Of a DNA stretch of 64,000 nt, positions 1 to 6,444 are shown one piece after another. The stretch spans positions 124,001 through 188,000 of the forward strand of contig NZ_SKCH01000005.1 of NCBI RefSeq assembly GCF_005434945.1, given 5' to 3'. Source of the DNA: Prescottella subtropica. Its GTDB lineage: Bacteria > Actinomycetota > Actinomycetes > Mycobacteriales > Mycobacteriaceae. Position 1 is the stretch's first letter; the number at the start of each line of letters is the position of its first letter. The notes under the pieces were generated by a model. It worked only from the letters and a program-made list of their open reading frames with translations, was not told the DNA's origin and did no database searches. The position numbers and the translations under genes are program-made.

Positions 1-459
1 GCCATCTCGGGTAGGGCGGGCGGCGCCTGTGCGTAGGTCCTCGGCGAGCATCACGATGATGCCGCTGGGGCCGCGGACATAGGTGAGTTTGTAGACGTCC
101 TGGTAGGTCGCCACGCCCCGCAACGGGTGACAGCCGTGCCGTGCGGCGACCGCCAGGGCGTCGTCGAGGTCGTCGACGGAGAAGGCGACCCGGTGCATGC
201 CGATCTCGTTGGGGCGGGTGGGCTCCGTCTCGATCGGATCCGGGTGGAGGTACTCGAACAGTTCGAGCCGGCCGTGCCCGTCCGGTGTCGCCAGCATCGC
301 GATCCGGGCATGGTTGCCGTCGAGACCGACGGCGGTGTCCGTCCACTCGCCGCTCACCGTGTCCCGGCCGACGACCGTCAAACCCAGATCGGTGAAGAAC
401 GCGATCGCCGCGTCGAGGTCGCGGACCGCGATGCCGACGTTCTCGAATGCGATGGGCAT
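1..459 (-). CDS. VOC (glyoxalase/bleomycin-resistance) family protein, 3' end outside window
   Basis: An ATG at 459 on the minus strand opens a frame that stays open to the left edge (153 codons seen), so the C-terminus is missing. The product shows two vicinal-oxygen-chelate modules: an opening strand ENVGIAVRDLDAAIAFF, then GMHRVAFSVDDLDDAL in the second half, and YVRGPSGIIVMLAE near the end. In this fold the His of MHRVAF and the Glu of VMLAE are usual metal ligands. Such proteins include lactoylglutathione lyases, dioxygenases and drug-binding proteins; the sequence does not say which. The short first strand and acidic loop fit a small single-chain VOC enzyme of about 150-160 residues. 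Family certain, substrate unknown. Confidence 0.8.
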   Translation of the reverse strand, partial: MPIAFENVGIAVRDLDAAIAFFTDLGLTVVGRDTVSGEWTDTAVGLDGNHARIAMLATPDGHGRLELFEYLHPDPIETEPTRPNEIGMHRVAFSVDDLDDALAVAARHGCHPLRGVATYQDVYKLTYVRGPSGIIVMLAEDLRTGAARPTRDG

Positions 460-511
460 GCCTCGCAGGCTAGCCCGGCCGGGTCGTCCGCACGGTGGCG
501 ATGACGCGCTC

Positions 512-859
512 TCACAGGCGCGAGATCCGTTCGAACGGATACCTGGCCACGATGCTCACGATCAGTCCGTATGCGGCGAGGCATGCGAGTTTCCAGGTGG
601 GGAGCGGGATCTGGAAGTCGGAGAAGGCGCTGGGTGCCAGGGCCGCTGCCGGGAGCAGCAGGAGCACCGACGCCACCGTGCACCACCGGGCGACCAGGGT
701 GTTCGCGAGCCGGGTCAGTTCGGGGCTCTCCCGCACCGTGGGCGGAACTGTGTAGCCCTTCGCCGGGTCGGTGACCCAGCCGCGGCGTCCGGTATAGGCG
801 GGAAGAGCGCACGCCCCGGCGCCGGCCAGGAACAGCATCGTCAGTACGGCGTCTTCCAT
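512..859 (-). CDS. Small membrane protein, function unknown
   Basis: A 115-residue product starting at the ATG at 859. A longer frame to 901 exists, but its first 14 residues are Arg-rich and the hydrophobic segment begins right after the 859 start. Three likely membrane segments are seen: residues 4-21 (leucine/alanine rich), about 58-75 (SVLLLLPAAALA) and about 88-107. A basic/proline loop of about 35 residues separates the first two. I do not recognise a named family. It is divergent from the toxin-antitoxin operon that starts at 952, and the 92-bp gap between them carries that operon's palindrome. Confidence 0.6.
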   Translation of the reverse strand: MEDAVLTMLFLAGAGACALPAYTGRRGWVTDPAKGYTVPPTVRESPELTRLANTLVARWCTVASVLLLLPAAALAPSAFSDFQIPLPTWKLACLAAYGLIVSIVARYPFERISRL

Positions 860-905
860 GCGGCACAGCATGACAGCCCGTCCGGCACGACGCTCCCGCA
901 AAGCT

Positions 906-922
906 GTAGCAGATTGCTACAC
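906..922. promoter_or_regulatory. Perfect dyad upstream of the toxin-antitoxin operon
   Basis: Two 7-bp arms, TGTAGCA and TGCTACA, are exact inverted repeats separated by GAT. The site lies about 30 bp before the antitoxin start, just ahead of a GAGGAGG ribosome site at 942-948. Type II antitoxins commonly bind such dyads to autorepress; that role is inferred from position. Confidence 0.6.
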
Positions 923-951
923 TCGGGTCAGTGCTGCGATGAGGAGGCGTC

Positions 952-1329
952 ATGACCGAGATCGTCGACAAGGTCACCCGGTTCTCGTCCGAGTTGGTGG
1001 ACGCGGCCGCCGCGGAGGGGGAGCGGGAGCATCGTTCTGCCCGCCAGCAACTCGAGCATTGGGCGCGGGTGGGCCGTGAGGTGTCGAATCAGCGTCAGGT
1101 GGCGCGCCGCCGCGTCGAGGCCGCGTTGGCCGGCCGGGTGCCGCTGCGGGACCTGACCGCCGAGGAAGGCGTCGTGTTCAACGCCGAAATCTCTGCTGCC
1201 CTCGAGGAATCCCTCGCCACCGGCAACCATGCCGCCGACCGGGCCGCCCGCGGCCTCGCCACCGTCGCCCTCGACGAACAGGGCCGCGTCGTCAAGCATC
1301 TGCCCGACGGTACGCAGATCGTTCTGTGA
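952..1329 (+). CDS. ParD-like antitoxin
   Basis: A 125-residue protein with a strong ribosome site (GAGGAGG, 942-948). The N-terminal half has the ParD-like pattern of a short ribbon-helix segment, VTRFSSELVDAA, followed by RSARQQLEHWARVGREVS, the signature stretch of this antitoxin family. The C-terminal half is helical and would wrap the toxin. Its stop overlaps the start of the zeta-type kinase gene by 4 bases (GTGA), so the two are translationally coupled in the usual antitoxin-first order. An autoregulatory dyad lies at 906-922. Family fairly sure; pairing with the zeta-like protein is inferred from the overlap. Confidence 0.75.
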   Translation: MTEIVDKVTRFSSELVDAAAAEGEREHRSARQQLEHWARVGREVSNQRQVARRRVEAALAGRVPLRDLTAEEGVVFNAEISAALEESLATGNHAADRAARGLATVALDEQGRVVKHLPDGTQIVL

Positions 1330-1895
1330 GACGACTCGACCTCGTCGTCGGCCCCAACGGCGCCGGCAAGTCCACGTTCGTCGAACAGCGTCTCGCACCG
1401 CTGCTCCCGGGCAGCGTGTTCGTCAACGCCGACGTCATCGCCAAGGGGCGCTGGCCCGACGCCCCCGAGGAACACTCCTACGAGGCGGCCCGCATCGCCG
1501 CCGGCATCCGCGACACCCTCGTCGACGCGGGGGAGTCGTTCATCGCCGAAACCGTGTTCTCGCACCCGTCGAAACTCGAACTCATCGACCGGGCCCGCGC
1601 CGCCGGCTACGTCATCGTGCTGCACGTGGTTCTCGTCCCCGTCGATCTGACCGTCGCCCGCGTCGCCGAACGCGTCGTCGAGGGCGGCCACCGCGTCCCC
1701 GAGAACAAGATCCGCGAACGCTTCACCCGCCTGTGGCCACTGGTGGTCGACGCCATCGGCCGCGTCGACCACGCCACCGTCTACGACAACACCGCCGCCG
1801 ACATCACCCGCATCGTCGCCCGCTACGTCGACGGCGACCCCGTCGGCGACATCGACTGGCCCGCCTGGGCTCCCGTCGAACTGAAAGCGACCTGA
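1326..1895 (+). CDS. Zeta-toxin-like P-loop kinase
   Basis: A 189-residue P-loop protein. A Walker A motif, GPNGAGKST, spans residues 9-17. The motif VNADVIAKG follows, where zeta toxins place their substrate-binding acid, and IAETVFSHPSKL lies in the position of the zeta catalytic/substrate loop. The basic segment ENKIRERFTRLWPLV forms the lid region. Zeta toxins phosphorylate UDP-N-acetylglucosamine and block peptidoglycan synthesis; whether this chromosomal homologue is toxic is not shown. It begins with GTG overlapping the ParD-like antitoxin stop. Such kinases also occur as non-toxic sugar or adenylyl kinases. Confidence 0.75.
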   Translation: MRRLDLVVGPNGAGKSTFVEQRLAPLLPGSVFVNADVIAKGRWPDAPEEHSYEAARIAAGIRDTLVDAGESFIAETVFSHPSKLELIDRARAAGYVIVLHVVLVPVDLTVARVAERVVEGGHRVPENKIRERFTRLWPLVVDAIGRVDHATVYDNTAADITRIVARYVDGDPVGDIDWPAWAPVELKAT

Positions 1896-1897
1896 CC

Positions 1898-2122
1898 TCA
1901 GCGCGGTTGCTGCACGTGGGTGGCCCGATACCGGTAGCCGTCCTGATCGGTCACCTGCTCCCAGTCGAAGGCGACGGTGCTGCCCACCGGCAAGGTGCGA
2001 TAGCCCTCACCGGAGATGACGCTGAAGAACGCCCAGCATCCGCCGGGGGTTGCCGGAGAGTCGATGACGCCCCAGCCCTCCAGATCGTTCCACTCCCGCA
2101 CCGTGCCCGTCGTGTCGCCCAT
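1898..2122 (-). CDS. Cold-shock-domain-like small protein
   Basis: A 74-residue protein starting at the ATG at 2122; upstream codons in the frame are Arg-rich and unlikely to be coding. The opening, TGTVREWNDLEGWGVIDSP, matches the first two strands of a cold-shock domain, with the aromatic and Gly residues of RNP1 in degenerate form. A later strand, VGSTVAFDWEQV, fits the OB-fold. The canonical KGFGFI and VFVH motifs are replaced (EGWGVI, WAFFSV), so RNA or DNA binding is plausible but weaker than in CspA. It converges on the zeta gene with only 2 bp between stops. Confidence 0.65.
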   Translation of the reverse strand: MGDTTGTVREWNDLEGWGVIDSPATPGGCWAFFSVISGEGYRTLPVGSTVAFDWEQVTDQDGYRYRATHVQQPR

Positions 2123-2235
2123 GACTCGTGAATCTACGTCCCGACCGGACGGCAGTCGACCACGTCGACGCCGTACACGGGATCGCTTGGCCTGCACGGT
2201 CTCCGTCCACTCTCATCGTGGAATAGTGATCGACC

Positions 2236-2676
2236 ATGGAATCGGTTGTCACCTTGACTGCGCGTGACGCAGGCGAACGGTTGACCCTGCAGCGCGCCGC
2301 GTACGCCACGGAAGCCCAGGCACACAACGACCCGATCCTGCCGCCGCTCACGCAGACACTGACCGAAATCGTCGACGAACTGTCCGACCCGGCCGTGGTC
2401 GCCACCGGTCTACGCGACGCGAACATCGGCCGGCTGATCGTCGCCCCGGACCGGCAAGGCCGTGGACTCGGCACACGGCTGATGTCTCAGGTGGAGCGCG
2501 AACTTTCCGAACCGGTGACGATGCTTCGGCTGTTCACCGGAGAACACAGCACCGGGAATCTGCGTCTCTACCGACGGCTCGGTTTCGAGGAAACCCATCG
2601 CACGCCCACACCGGCAGGCTATGCGCTCGTCCACCTCGCGAAGACGATCACCGCACCCGAGGAAACAGGGGCCTGA
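2236..2676 (+). CDS. GNAT-family acetyltransferase with an apparent internal deletion
   Basis: A 146-residue N-acetyltransferase homologue. The N-terminus (LQRAAYATEAQAHNDPILPP) and the acetyl-CoA loop (RLIVAPDRQGRGLGTRLM, the Q-x-x-G-x-G/A motif) are typical of a common actinobacterial GNAT group. Between VVATGLRDA and NIGRLIVAP the two central strands that normally precede the acetyl-CoA loop (roughly 20-25 residues) are missing without a frameshift. This would remove part of the active-site sheet, so the protein may be inactive. The deletion is judged from remembered family architecture and not from an alignment. Confidence 0.6.
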   Translation: MESVVTLTARDAGERLTLQRAAYATEAQAHNDPILPPLTQTLTEIVDELSDPAVVATGLRDANIGRLIVAPDRQGRGLGTRLMSQVERELSEPVTMLRLFTGEHSTGNLRLYRRLGFEETHRTPTPAGYALVHLAKTITAPEETGA

Positions 2677-2679
2677 TCT

Positions 2680-2958
2680 GTGCGAGCACTGCGAATCCTG
2701 CTGTCCTGCTTCGGTTTCGTGACCGGCCTACTGGTCAATGCATGCCTGCTCCTCGAATCGGTGTGGATGGACGAACCGACCCGCACCACCTTCTCGTCCA
2801 TCGACGACAGTACGTACGGCAGCACCGTCTCCTGTGCGCTCGATCCGTGGTCGGCCGCGATCCTTCTCGCCGTGCCCGTCGTCGGGGCGGTCCTCGGCTG
2901 GCTCGTGGGCGCTCTCGCAGGCCGCACCGGATGGGCGTTGACGCGCACGAAGTCTTGA
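2680..2958 (+). CDS. Small two-helix membrane protein
   Basis: A 92-residue protein starting with GTG 3 bp after the acetyltransferase stop, so probably co-transcribed with it. Hydrophobic residues 4-24 (ILLSCFGFVTGLLVNACLLL) and 58-80 (AAILLAVPVVGAVLGWLVGALAG) should span the membrane, with an acidic 30-residue loop containing one Cys between them. No family is recognised. It is followed by another short membrane-protein-like frame at 2986. Confidence 0.5.
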   Translation: MRALRILLSCFGFVTGLLVNACLLLESVWMDEPTRTTFSSIDDSTYGSTVSCALDPWSAAILLAVPVVGAVLGWLVGALAGRTGWALTRTKS

Positions 2959-2985
2959 CACGGCCCCACCGGGTACAGTCCGCAC

Positions 2986-3300
2986 GTGCCGTCGATCCGA
3001 CATGCGGACCAGTTGAGGATAGTCGCCGGGTGCGCTGTCGGGTCGGTCGTCAGCGCCGGGGTCGTGCCTCTCGCGCTCTGGTTGTTCGCGCTGGTACCGC
3101 CGCTGGCCGTGGTTCTCTTCATGGGTGCTGTCACGCTGGTGCCGGTGCTGCTTCTGCTGTCCGTCGGGTTCCTCGTCCGATGGGTGTGGCTCTGCAACAC
3201 CGACGCACGACCCTGCTGCGCGCGAGTTGACGTCCCGCGCGCGGGACCGGGCGCGCGGCACACGAATCCGCGCGCAGCACGGCGCCCGATAGGACGACCC
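2986..3300 (+). pseudogene. Membrane-protein-like frame without its own stop
   Basis: A GTG at 2986 opens a frame whose first 70 or so residues look real: two strongly hydrophobic segments (VVSAGVVPLALWLFALVPPL and FMGAVTLVPVLLLLSVGFLV). After about 3215 the frame runs into a GC-rich palindromic repeat and then stays open to 4104, antisense to two well-supported genes, which is unlikely to be protein. The original 3' end was probably replaced when the repeat arrived. A chance open frame downstream of a real short gene is the alternative. Confidence 0.35.
3215..3264 (+). repeat. GC-rich palindromic repeat, copy 1
   Basis: A 50-bp stretch containing the perfect palindrome GTCCCGCGCGCGGGAC (3232-3247). 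Its first 28 bases recur, inverted and with one mismatch, at 19045-19094 near the dif-like site. In the second copy the palindrome is opened by a short loop. This looks like a dispersed intergenic repeat that folds into a hairpin. Confidence 0.6.
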
Positions 3301-3303
3301 GAC

Positions 3304-3867
3304 TCAGCCGCGCCCCCACGCCGCGAGAACCTGCGCGGTGAGACCGTCGCCCACCGGGGTCGTCGCCGGGCCGAGGGCGTCGGCGGAGCGCAGGATCGTG
3401 CGCACCGGTTCGCCGCGGTCGAGCAGGAATCGGCAGAGCGACGGATCGAGCACGACGTCGGGGTCGGTGGCGGCGGCGATGTCCCAGGTGTGGAGGGCGA
3501 GTTCCTGCACCCGCATCACCAGCAGGGTCGGTGCGTCGACGGCCTGGATCGGGTGGGGCAGGACGATGCCGTCGTCGCGGTGGGCGTCGAACTCGCCGCG
3601 CAGCACGGCCGCCAGCCTGCGGTGTGTCCCGATCGGGTCGTCGCCGGCGATCTCCGCGGTCCGGGTCCAGAACACCTCCGCCGGATCGGCGCCGGAGAAG
3701 TAGTGCGCATACCGGATCGCCCCGCCGAGAACATGATTCGCGACGTCCCGGGTACTCCACCCGGGGCAGCGGCTCGGCCGCGCCTCGTCCAGGGTGCCGC
3801 CGCCCAGGACCGTCTCGAACAGGGTCGTGGCGTCGTCGAGATACTGCAGATCGTCGTCGGTGATCAT
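3304..3867 (-). CDS. Maleylpyruvate isomerase family (MDMPI/TIGR03086-like) mycothiol-dependent protein
   Basis: A 187-residue DinB-fold protein. The motif CPGWSTRDVANHVLGG holds the first metal-ligand His, and ELALHTWDIAAAT near residue 130 carries the later conserved His, as in the TIGR03086/MDMPI family. Members use mycothiol as thiol cofactor or are of unknown function. The start at 3867 is chosen because it overlaps the upstream MerR-type regulator stop by 4 bases (ATGA), indicating translational coupling. The gene is therefore probably a target or partner of that regulator. Confidence 0.75.
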   Translation of the reverse strand: MITDDDLQYLDDATTLFETVLGGGTLDEARPSRCPGWSTRDVANHVLGGAIRYAHYFSGADPAEVFWTRTAEIAGDDPIGTHRRLAAVLRGEFDAHRDDGIVLPHPIQAVDAPTLLVMRVQELALHTWDIAAATDPDVVLDPSLCRFLLDRGEPVRTILRSADALGPATTPVGDGLTAQVLAAWGRG

Positions 3868-4565
3868 CGGGTCCCGTCCTTTTCGCACATCACCAGATAC
3901 TCGTCCAGGTGGGCGGCCCCGGCGACGAGGTTCCGTCCGCGTGTCGTGATCCGTTCCTGCCAGGCCCGCAGGAACCGGTCCAGTTCGTCGGTGCCGCCGG
4001 CGTCGCGGACCGTGTCGAGGAACCGGGCGATCCGCGGCAGCGGGGAGCCGCCGCGGCGCAGTTGCCGGGCGATCTCGGCGTCCCGCACCGCCTCGGGTCC
4101 GTAGACGCGGTAGCCGGTGGCCCGGTCTCGTTCGGGGCGCAGAATGCCCTCGTTTTCCCAGGCGCGCAGCGTCGCCGCGTGCACGCCGAGACGGTGGGCG
4201 AGTTCCCCGACCGTGAACGGGCCGACCGGAACCGGCGCCGGCCCGGACAGGGCACCGAGCGCGGACGCCACCTCGGTGCGGGTCTCCCGCTCGGCGGCGA
4301 GCGCCACATGCGCGGCGTCGACGAGCCGGAACACCGTCTCCGTCTCGCCGTCGTGGACGGCCCGCATGATCGCGGCCGCATCCCGATAGCCGTGGCCGCG
4401 CCGCAACGTCAGGAAGGTGCGCAGCGCCTGCGCGTGGACGGGGGTGTAGAGCCGGTAGCCGGTGTCGCTGCGGTCGGCGGGCGGCAGAATGCCCGCGTCC
4501 TCGTAGTTGCGGACCGCCTGCGCGGACAGCCCGTGCTCGCGGGCCAGATCGACCGGACGCACCAC
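3864..4565 (-). CDS. MerR/TioE-type transcriptional regulator with two HTH domains
   Basis: A 233-residue regulator. An N-terminal MerR-like winged helix is seen at residues 1-45 (VRPVDLAREHGLSAQAVRNY, then YEDAGILPP and GYRLYTP). A second complete MerR head lies at about 117-165 (FTVGELAHRLGVHAATLRAW, GILRPERDRATGYRVYGPEA). Double-headed proteins of this kind are known as the TioE family. A helical C-terminus has one Cys in VMCEKDG. It is followed by the overlapping MDMPI-type gene and is divergent from the erythromycin-esterase-like gene at 4682, which it may control from the shared 116-bp gap. Confidence 0.8.
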   Translation of the reverse strand: MVRPVDLAREHGLSAQAVRNYEDAGILPPADRSDTGYRLYTPVHAQALRTFLTLRRGHGYRDAAAIMRAVHDGETETVFRLVDAAHVALAAERETRTEVASALGALSGPAPVPVGPFTVGELAHRLGVHAATLRAWENEGILRPERDRATGYRVYGPEAVRDAEIARQLRRGGSPLPRIARFLDTVRDAGGTDELDRFLRAWQERITTRGRNLVAGAAHLDEYLVMCEKDGTR

Positions 4566-4681
4566 ACCTCCTTCTTTGAAGCTTTTATCGCCGAAATCGG
4601 GGGTCAGACCGGCAAAGTCTCACATGAGTCTTCAACGATAGCGTCGAAGAACACCACCTCGAGAAGGAGTGTTTTCCGCCC

Positions 4682-5863
4682 ATGACGCTGTCGCTGTCCA
4701 CCCTCGCCCGACCGTTCGACACCCCCACCGCCCTGGCCCGCACCGTCGACGCCCTCCTCGCCGGCCGCCCCACACCGCCGACCCTGTTCGCGTTGGGGGA
4801 GCCGACCCACGGGATCGCCGCGTTCCCGGCCCTGCGGAACGACCTGCTCGCGCGCCTGGTGGATCGCGGGTTCCGGTCGATCGCCCTCGAAATCGACTGG
4901 TTCGCCGCATCCGTCGTCGACGACTACGTCACCGGGGGAGCAGGCGACCTCGATACCGTCCTCACCACCGGGTTCAGTCACGGCTTCGGGACGCTCGACG
5001 GCAACCGGGACCTGGTGGTGTGGCTCCGGGACCACAACGCGGGACGACCCGCGCACGAGCAGGTCCGGTTCCACGGCTTCGACGCGCCGGTGGAGTATGC
5101 GGCCGCCCCGAGTCCCCGCGCGTTCCTGACCGCCGTTGTCGACCGGTTGCCGGCACCGTTGCGGCCGATATCCACCGACGATCTCGATGTTCTCGCCGGA
5201 GACGATGCCGACTGGTCGAATCCGGACGCCATGTACGACGCGGCCGCCTCGATCGGCGGCAGCGATCGGGCCCGGGCGCTGCGGGTCGTCGCCGACGACC
5301 TGGCCGACGCCGTGCATCGGGCCGGACCGGCGCTGCACGACTACCCCGCGGCGGCCGCGCATGCCCGCACCGCACAGGGTCTGCTGCGCTATCACGCAGT
5401 CATGGCCGACCCCGGCGACGACCGGATCGCGGTGCTGCTCGCGGTGCGGGCGGAGATGATGGCCGAGAATCTGCTCGCCATCGCTGCTCGGGAGGGTCGC
5501 CGCGGCCCGACGCTGGTGTTCGCGCACAACGCCCACCTGCAGCGCAGCCGGCCCGACCGGGCTACCGGCCACGAGAATGCCGGCACCTGCGTCGCTCGGA
5601 TACTCGGTGACCGGTATCTGATGGTCGCCACCGACGGCGCCCCGCGCCCCGAACCGGGCACCCTGCAGGGGCTGCTCGCGGCCGCCACCGATCGCCGCAC
5701 CCTGTTCCCGTCCGCAGACCTGCACGCCGTCCTGCCCGCGACGCTGTCGGCCGGTACTCCGCTCGTCCCCGGCCACATTCCCCTCGACACGGACGCCTTC
5801 ACCGGTACCGACGCGGTCGTATTCGTCACCGACACCGACGGGCACCGGCAGCAATACTGGTGA
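4682..5863 (+). CDS. Erythromycin esterase family protein
   Basis: A 393-residue protein of the erythromycin esterase-like family. The motif LFALGEPTHGIAAF near residue 40 holds the Glu and His of the EreA-like active site; RSIALEIDWFAA and VRFHGFDAP follow; TLVFAHNAHLQRS near residue 285 contains the second conserved His pair. EreA-type enzymes open macrolide lactones, but many homologues in soil bacteria have unknown substrates. The ribosome site is GAAGGAG 10-15 bases before the ATG. It is divergent from the MerR-type regulator. Its last 24 bases, including the stop, recur at 10028-10051 beside another peptide cassette, so this 3' end was part of a duplicated segment. Confidence 0.8.
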   Translation: MTLSLSTLARPFDTPTALARTVDALLAGRPTPPTLFALGEPTHGIAAFPALRNDLLARLVDRGFRSIALEIDWFAASVVDDYVTGGAGDLDTVLTTGFSHGFGTLDGNRDLVVWLRDHNAGRPAHEQVRFHGFDAPVEYAAAPSPRAFLTAVVDRLPAPLRPISTDDLDVLAGDDADWSNPDAMYDAAASIGGSDRARALRVVADDLADAVHRAGPALHDYPAAAAHARTAQGLLRYHAVMADPGDDRIAVLLAVRAEMMAENLLAIAAREGRRGPTLVFAHNAHLQRSRPDRATGHENAGTCVARILGDRYLMVATDGAPRPEPGTLQGLLAAATDRRTLFPSADLHAVLPATLSAGTPLVPGHIPLDTDAFTGTDAVVFVTDTDGHRQQYW

Positions 5864-5866
5864 GGC
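5843..5866 (+). repeat. 24-bp near-identical repeat, copy 1 (end of the esterase gene)
   Basis: These 24 bases, spanning the esterase stop codon, match 10028-10051 at 22 of 24 positions. In both places a Cys-loop peptide cassette follows, which indicates an old segmental duplication of esterase 3' end plus peptides. Confidence 0.6.
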
Positions 5867-5905
5867 GGAGGCCGGAACAGGGTCGGGCCGGGCGGGCACC
5901 CGGGA

Positions 5906-6016
5906 ATTGGCGCATGGCCGTCGCGTGTCTGGGTCGGGAGGCTCCCGCTGCCGCGGGAGTGGCGGCGCACCATCTGGGCCGTGATTCCGTGCGAACTCGG
6001 CGGACACTGCTCCTGA
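5906..6016 (+). pseudogene. Cys-loop peptide gene A, remnant or non-canonical start
   Basis: This frame encodes a tail homologous to the intact peptide at 9805-9924. Shared features are WP, VW, then EW, RTI and a C-terminal IPCELGGHCS, i.e. Cys-x5-Cys. It ends in TGA at 6014-6016. The frame is open back to the esterase stop, but no ATG, GTG or TTG and no ribosome site precede the conserved part; ATT at 5906 would be the only unusual option. It lies 16 bp before the start of peptide B, so A-B forms a tandem pair. Copy A is probably broken at its 5' end. Confidence 0.5.
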
Positions 6017-6032
6017 TTGGAGGTGATCGGAG

Positions 6033-6143
6033 ATGGATTTCCCGCTGATCTACTGGCTCTTACCGCCGTTCCTCTTCTCGGACGAGGCCAGGATGTGGAT
6101 CCGAGACAACGCCCCCTGTTGGCTGGGCGGCTACTGCCCCTGA
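6033..6143 (+). CDS. Cys-loop short peptide B (36 residues)
   Basis: An ATG with a near-perfect ribosome site (GGAGGTGA, 6019-6026) opens a 36-codon gene. The product begins MDFPLIYWLLPPFLFS, continues through a charged amphipathic stretch, and ends APCWLGGYCP with Cys29 and Cys35. It aligns without gaps with the peptides at 10106-10216 and 10478-10588 and, from the WP/FP onward, with 9805-9924. Invariant or near-invariant positions are MDFP, LLP, the W-I pair, P-C, G and C. There is no signal peptide in the usual sense; the N-terminal half could itself insert in a membrane. No known family is recognised. Confidence 0.65.
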   Translation: MDFPLIYWLLPPFLFSDEARMWIRDNAPCWLGGYCP

Positions 6144-6177
6144 CGTTGAGAGCACAACTACGACCCCAGCGTCTGGA

Positions 6178-6444
6178 TTGCCGGGGCCCTGGGAACCCAT
6201 CGGGACTATCGCATACCGGGATGCTGCCGTTGACTTTGTAGTCATCAAGCTGTTCGACGATGCGGTGCTCGCTGGCGGTGATTCCGGTGGACCGGCTTAC
6301 CAGGGTACCCAGATCATCGGGTTGAATCGGGTGTTCGACCTCGCATCGGGCGGCTACGAGTTCGTCAAGTTCTCGGCGGTGCAGAACGCTATCGGCTGCC
6401 CAGTTGAACATTATCGGAAAGGGACTTCTGGTGACGGACAGCTA
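6178..6444 (+). pseudogene. Trypsin-like (S1) protease remnant 1, 5' part before the IS
   Basis: The frame carries the catalytic-Asp region PIGTIAYRDAAVDFVVIKL and, only 8 residues later, the catalytic-Ser motif GGDSGGPAY. In S1 proteases these are normally separated by 60 or more residues and preceded by a signal peptide, pro-region and His motif, all absent here. The gene is therefore deleted at its 5' end and internally. It starts right after peptide B without a ribosome site. At 6443 it is interrupted by the IS630 element; joining across the IS keeps the frame open to a stop at 7796-7798. Confidence 0.6.

Noticed and set aside
2986-4104. A 372-residue protein from GTG 2986
   Set aside because: Only the first quarter looks like protein; the rest is antisense to the MDMPI and MerR-type genes.
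5914-6048. A 44-residue frame from ATG 5914 overlapping peptide A
   Set aside because: It is out of frame with the conserved PCELGGHC end and overlaps the start of peptide B without a ribosome site.
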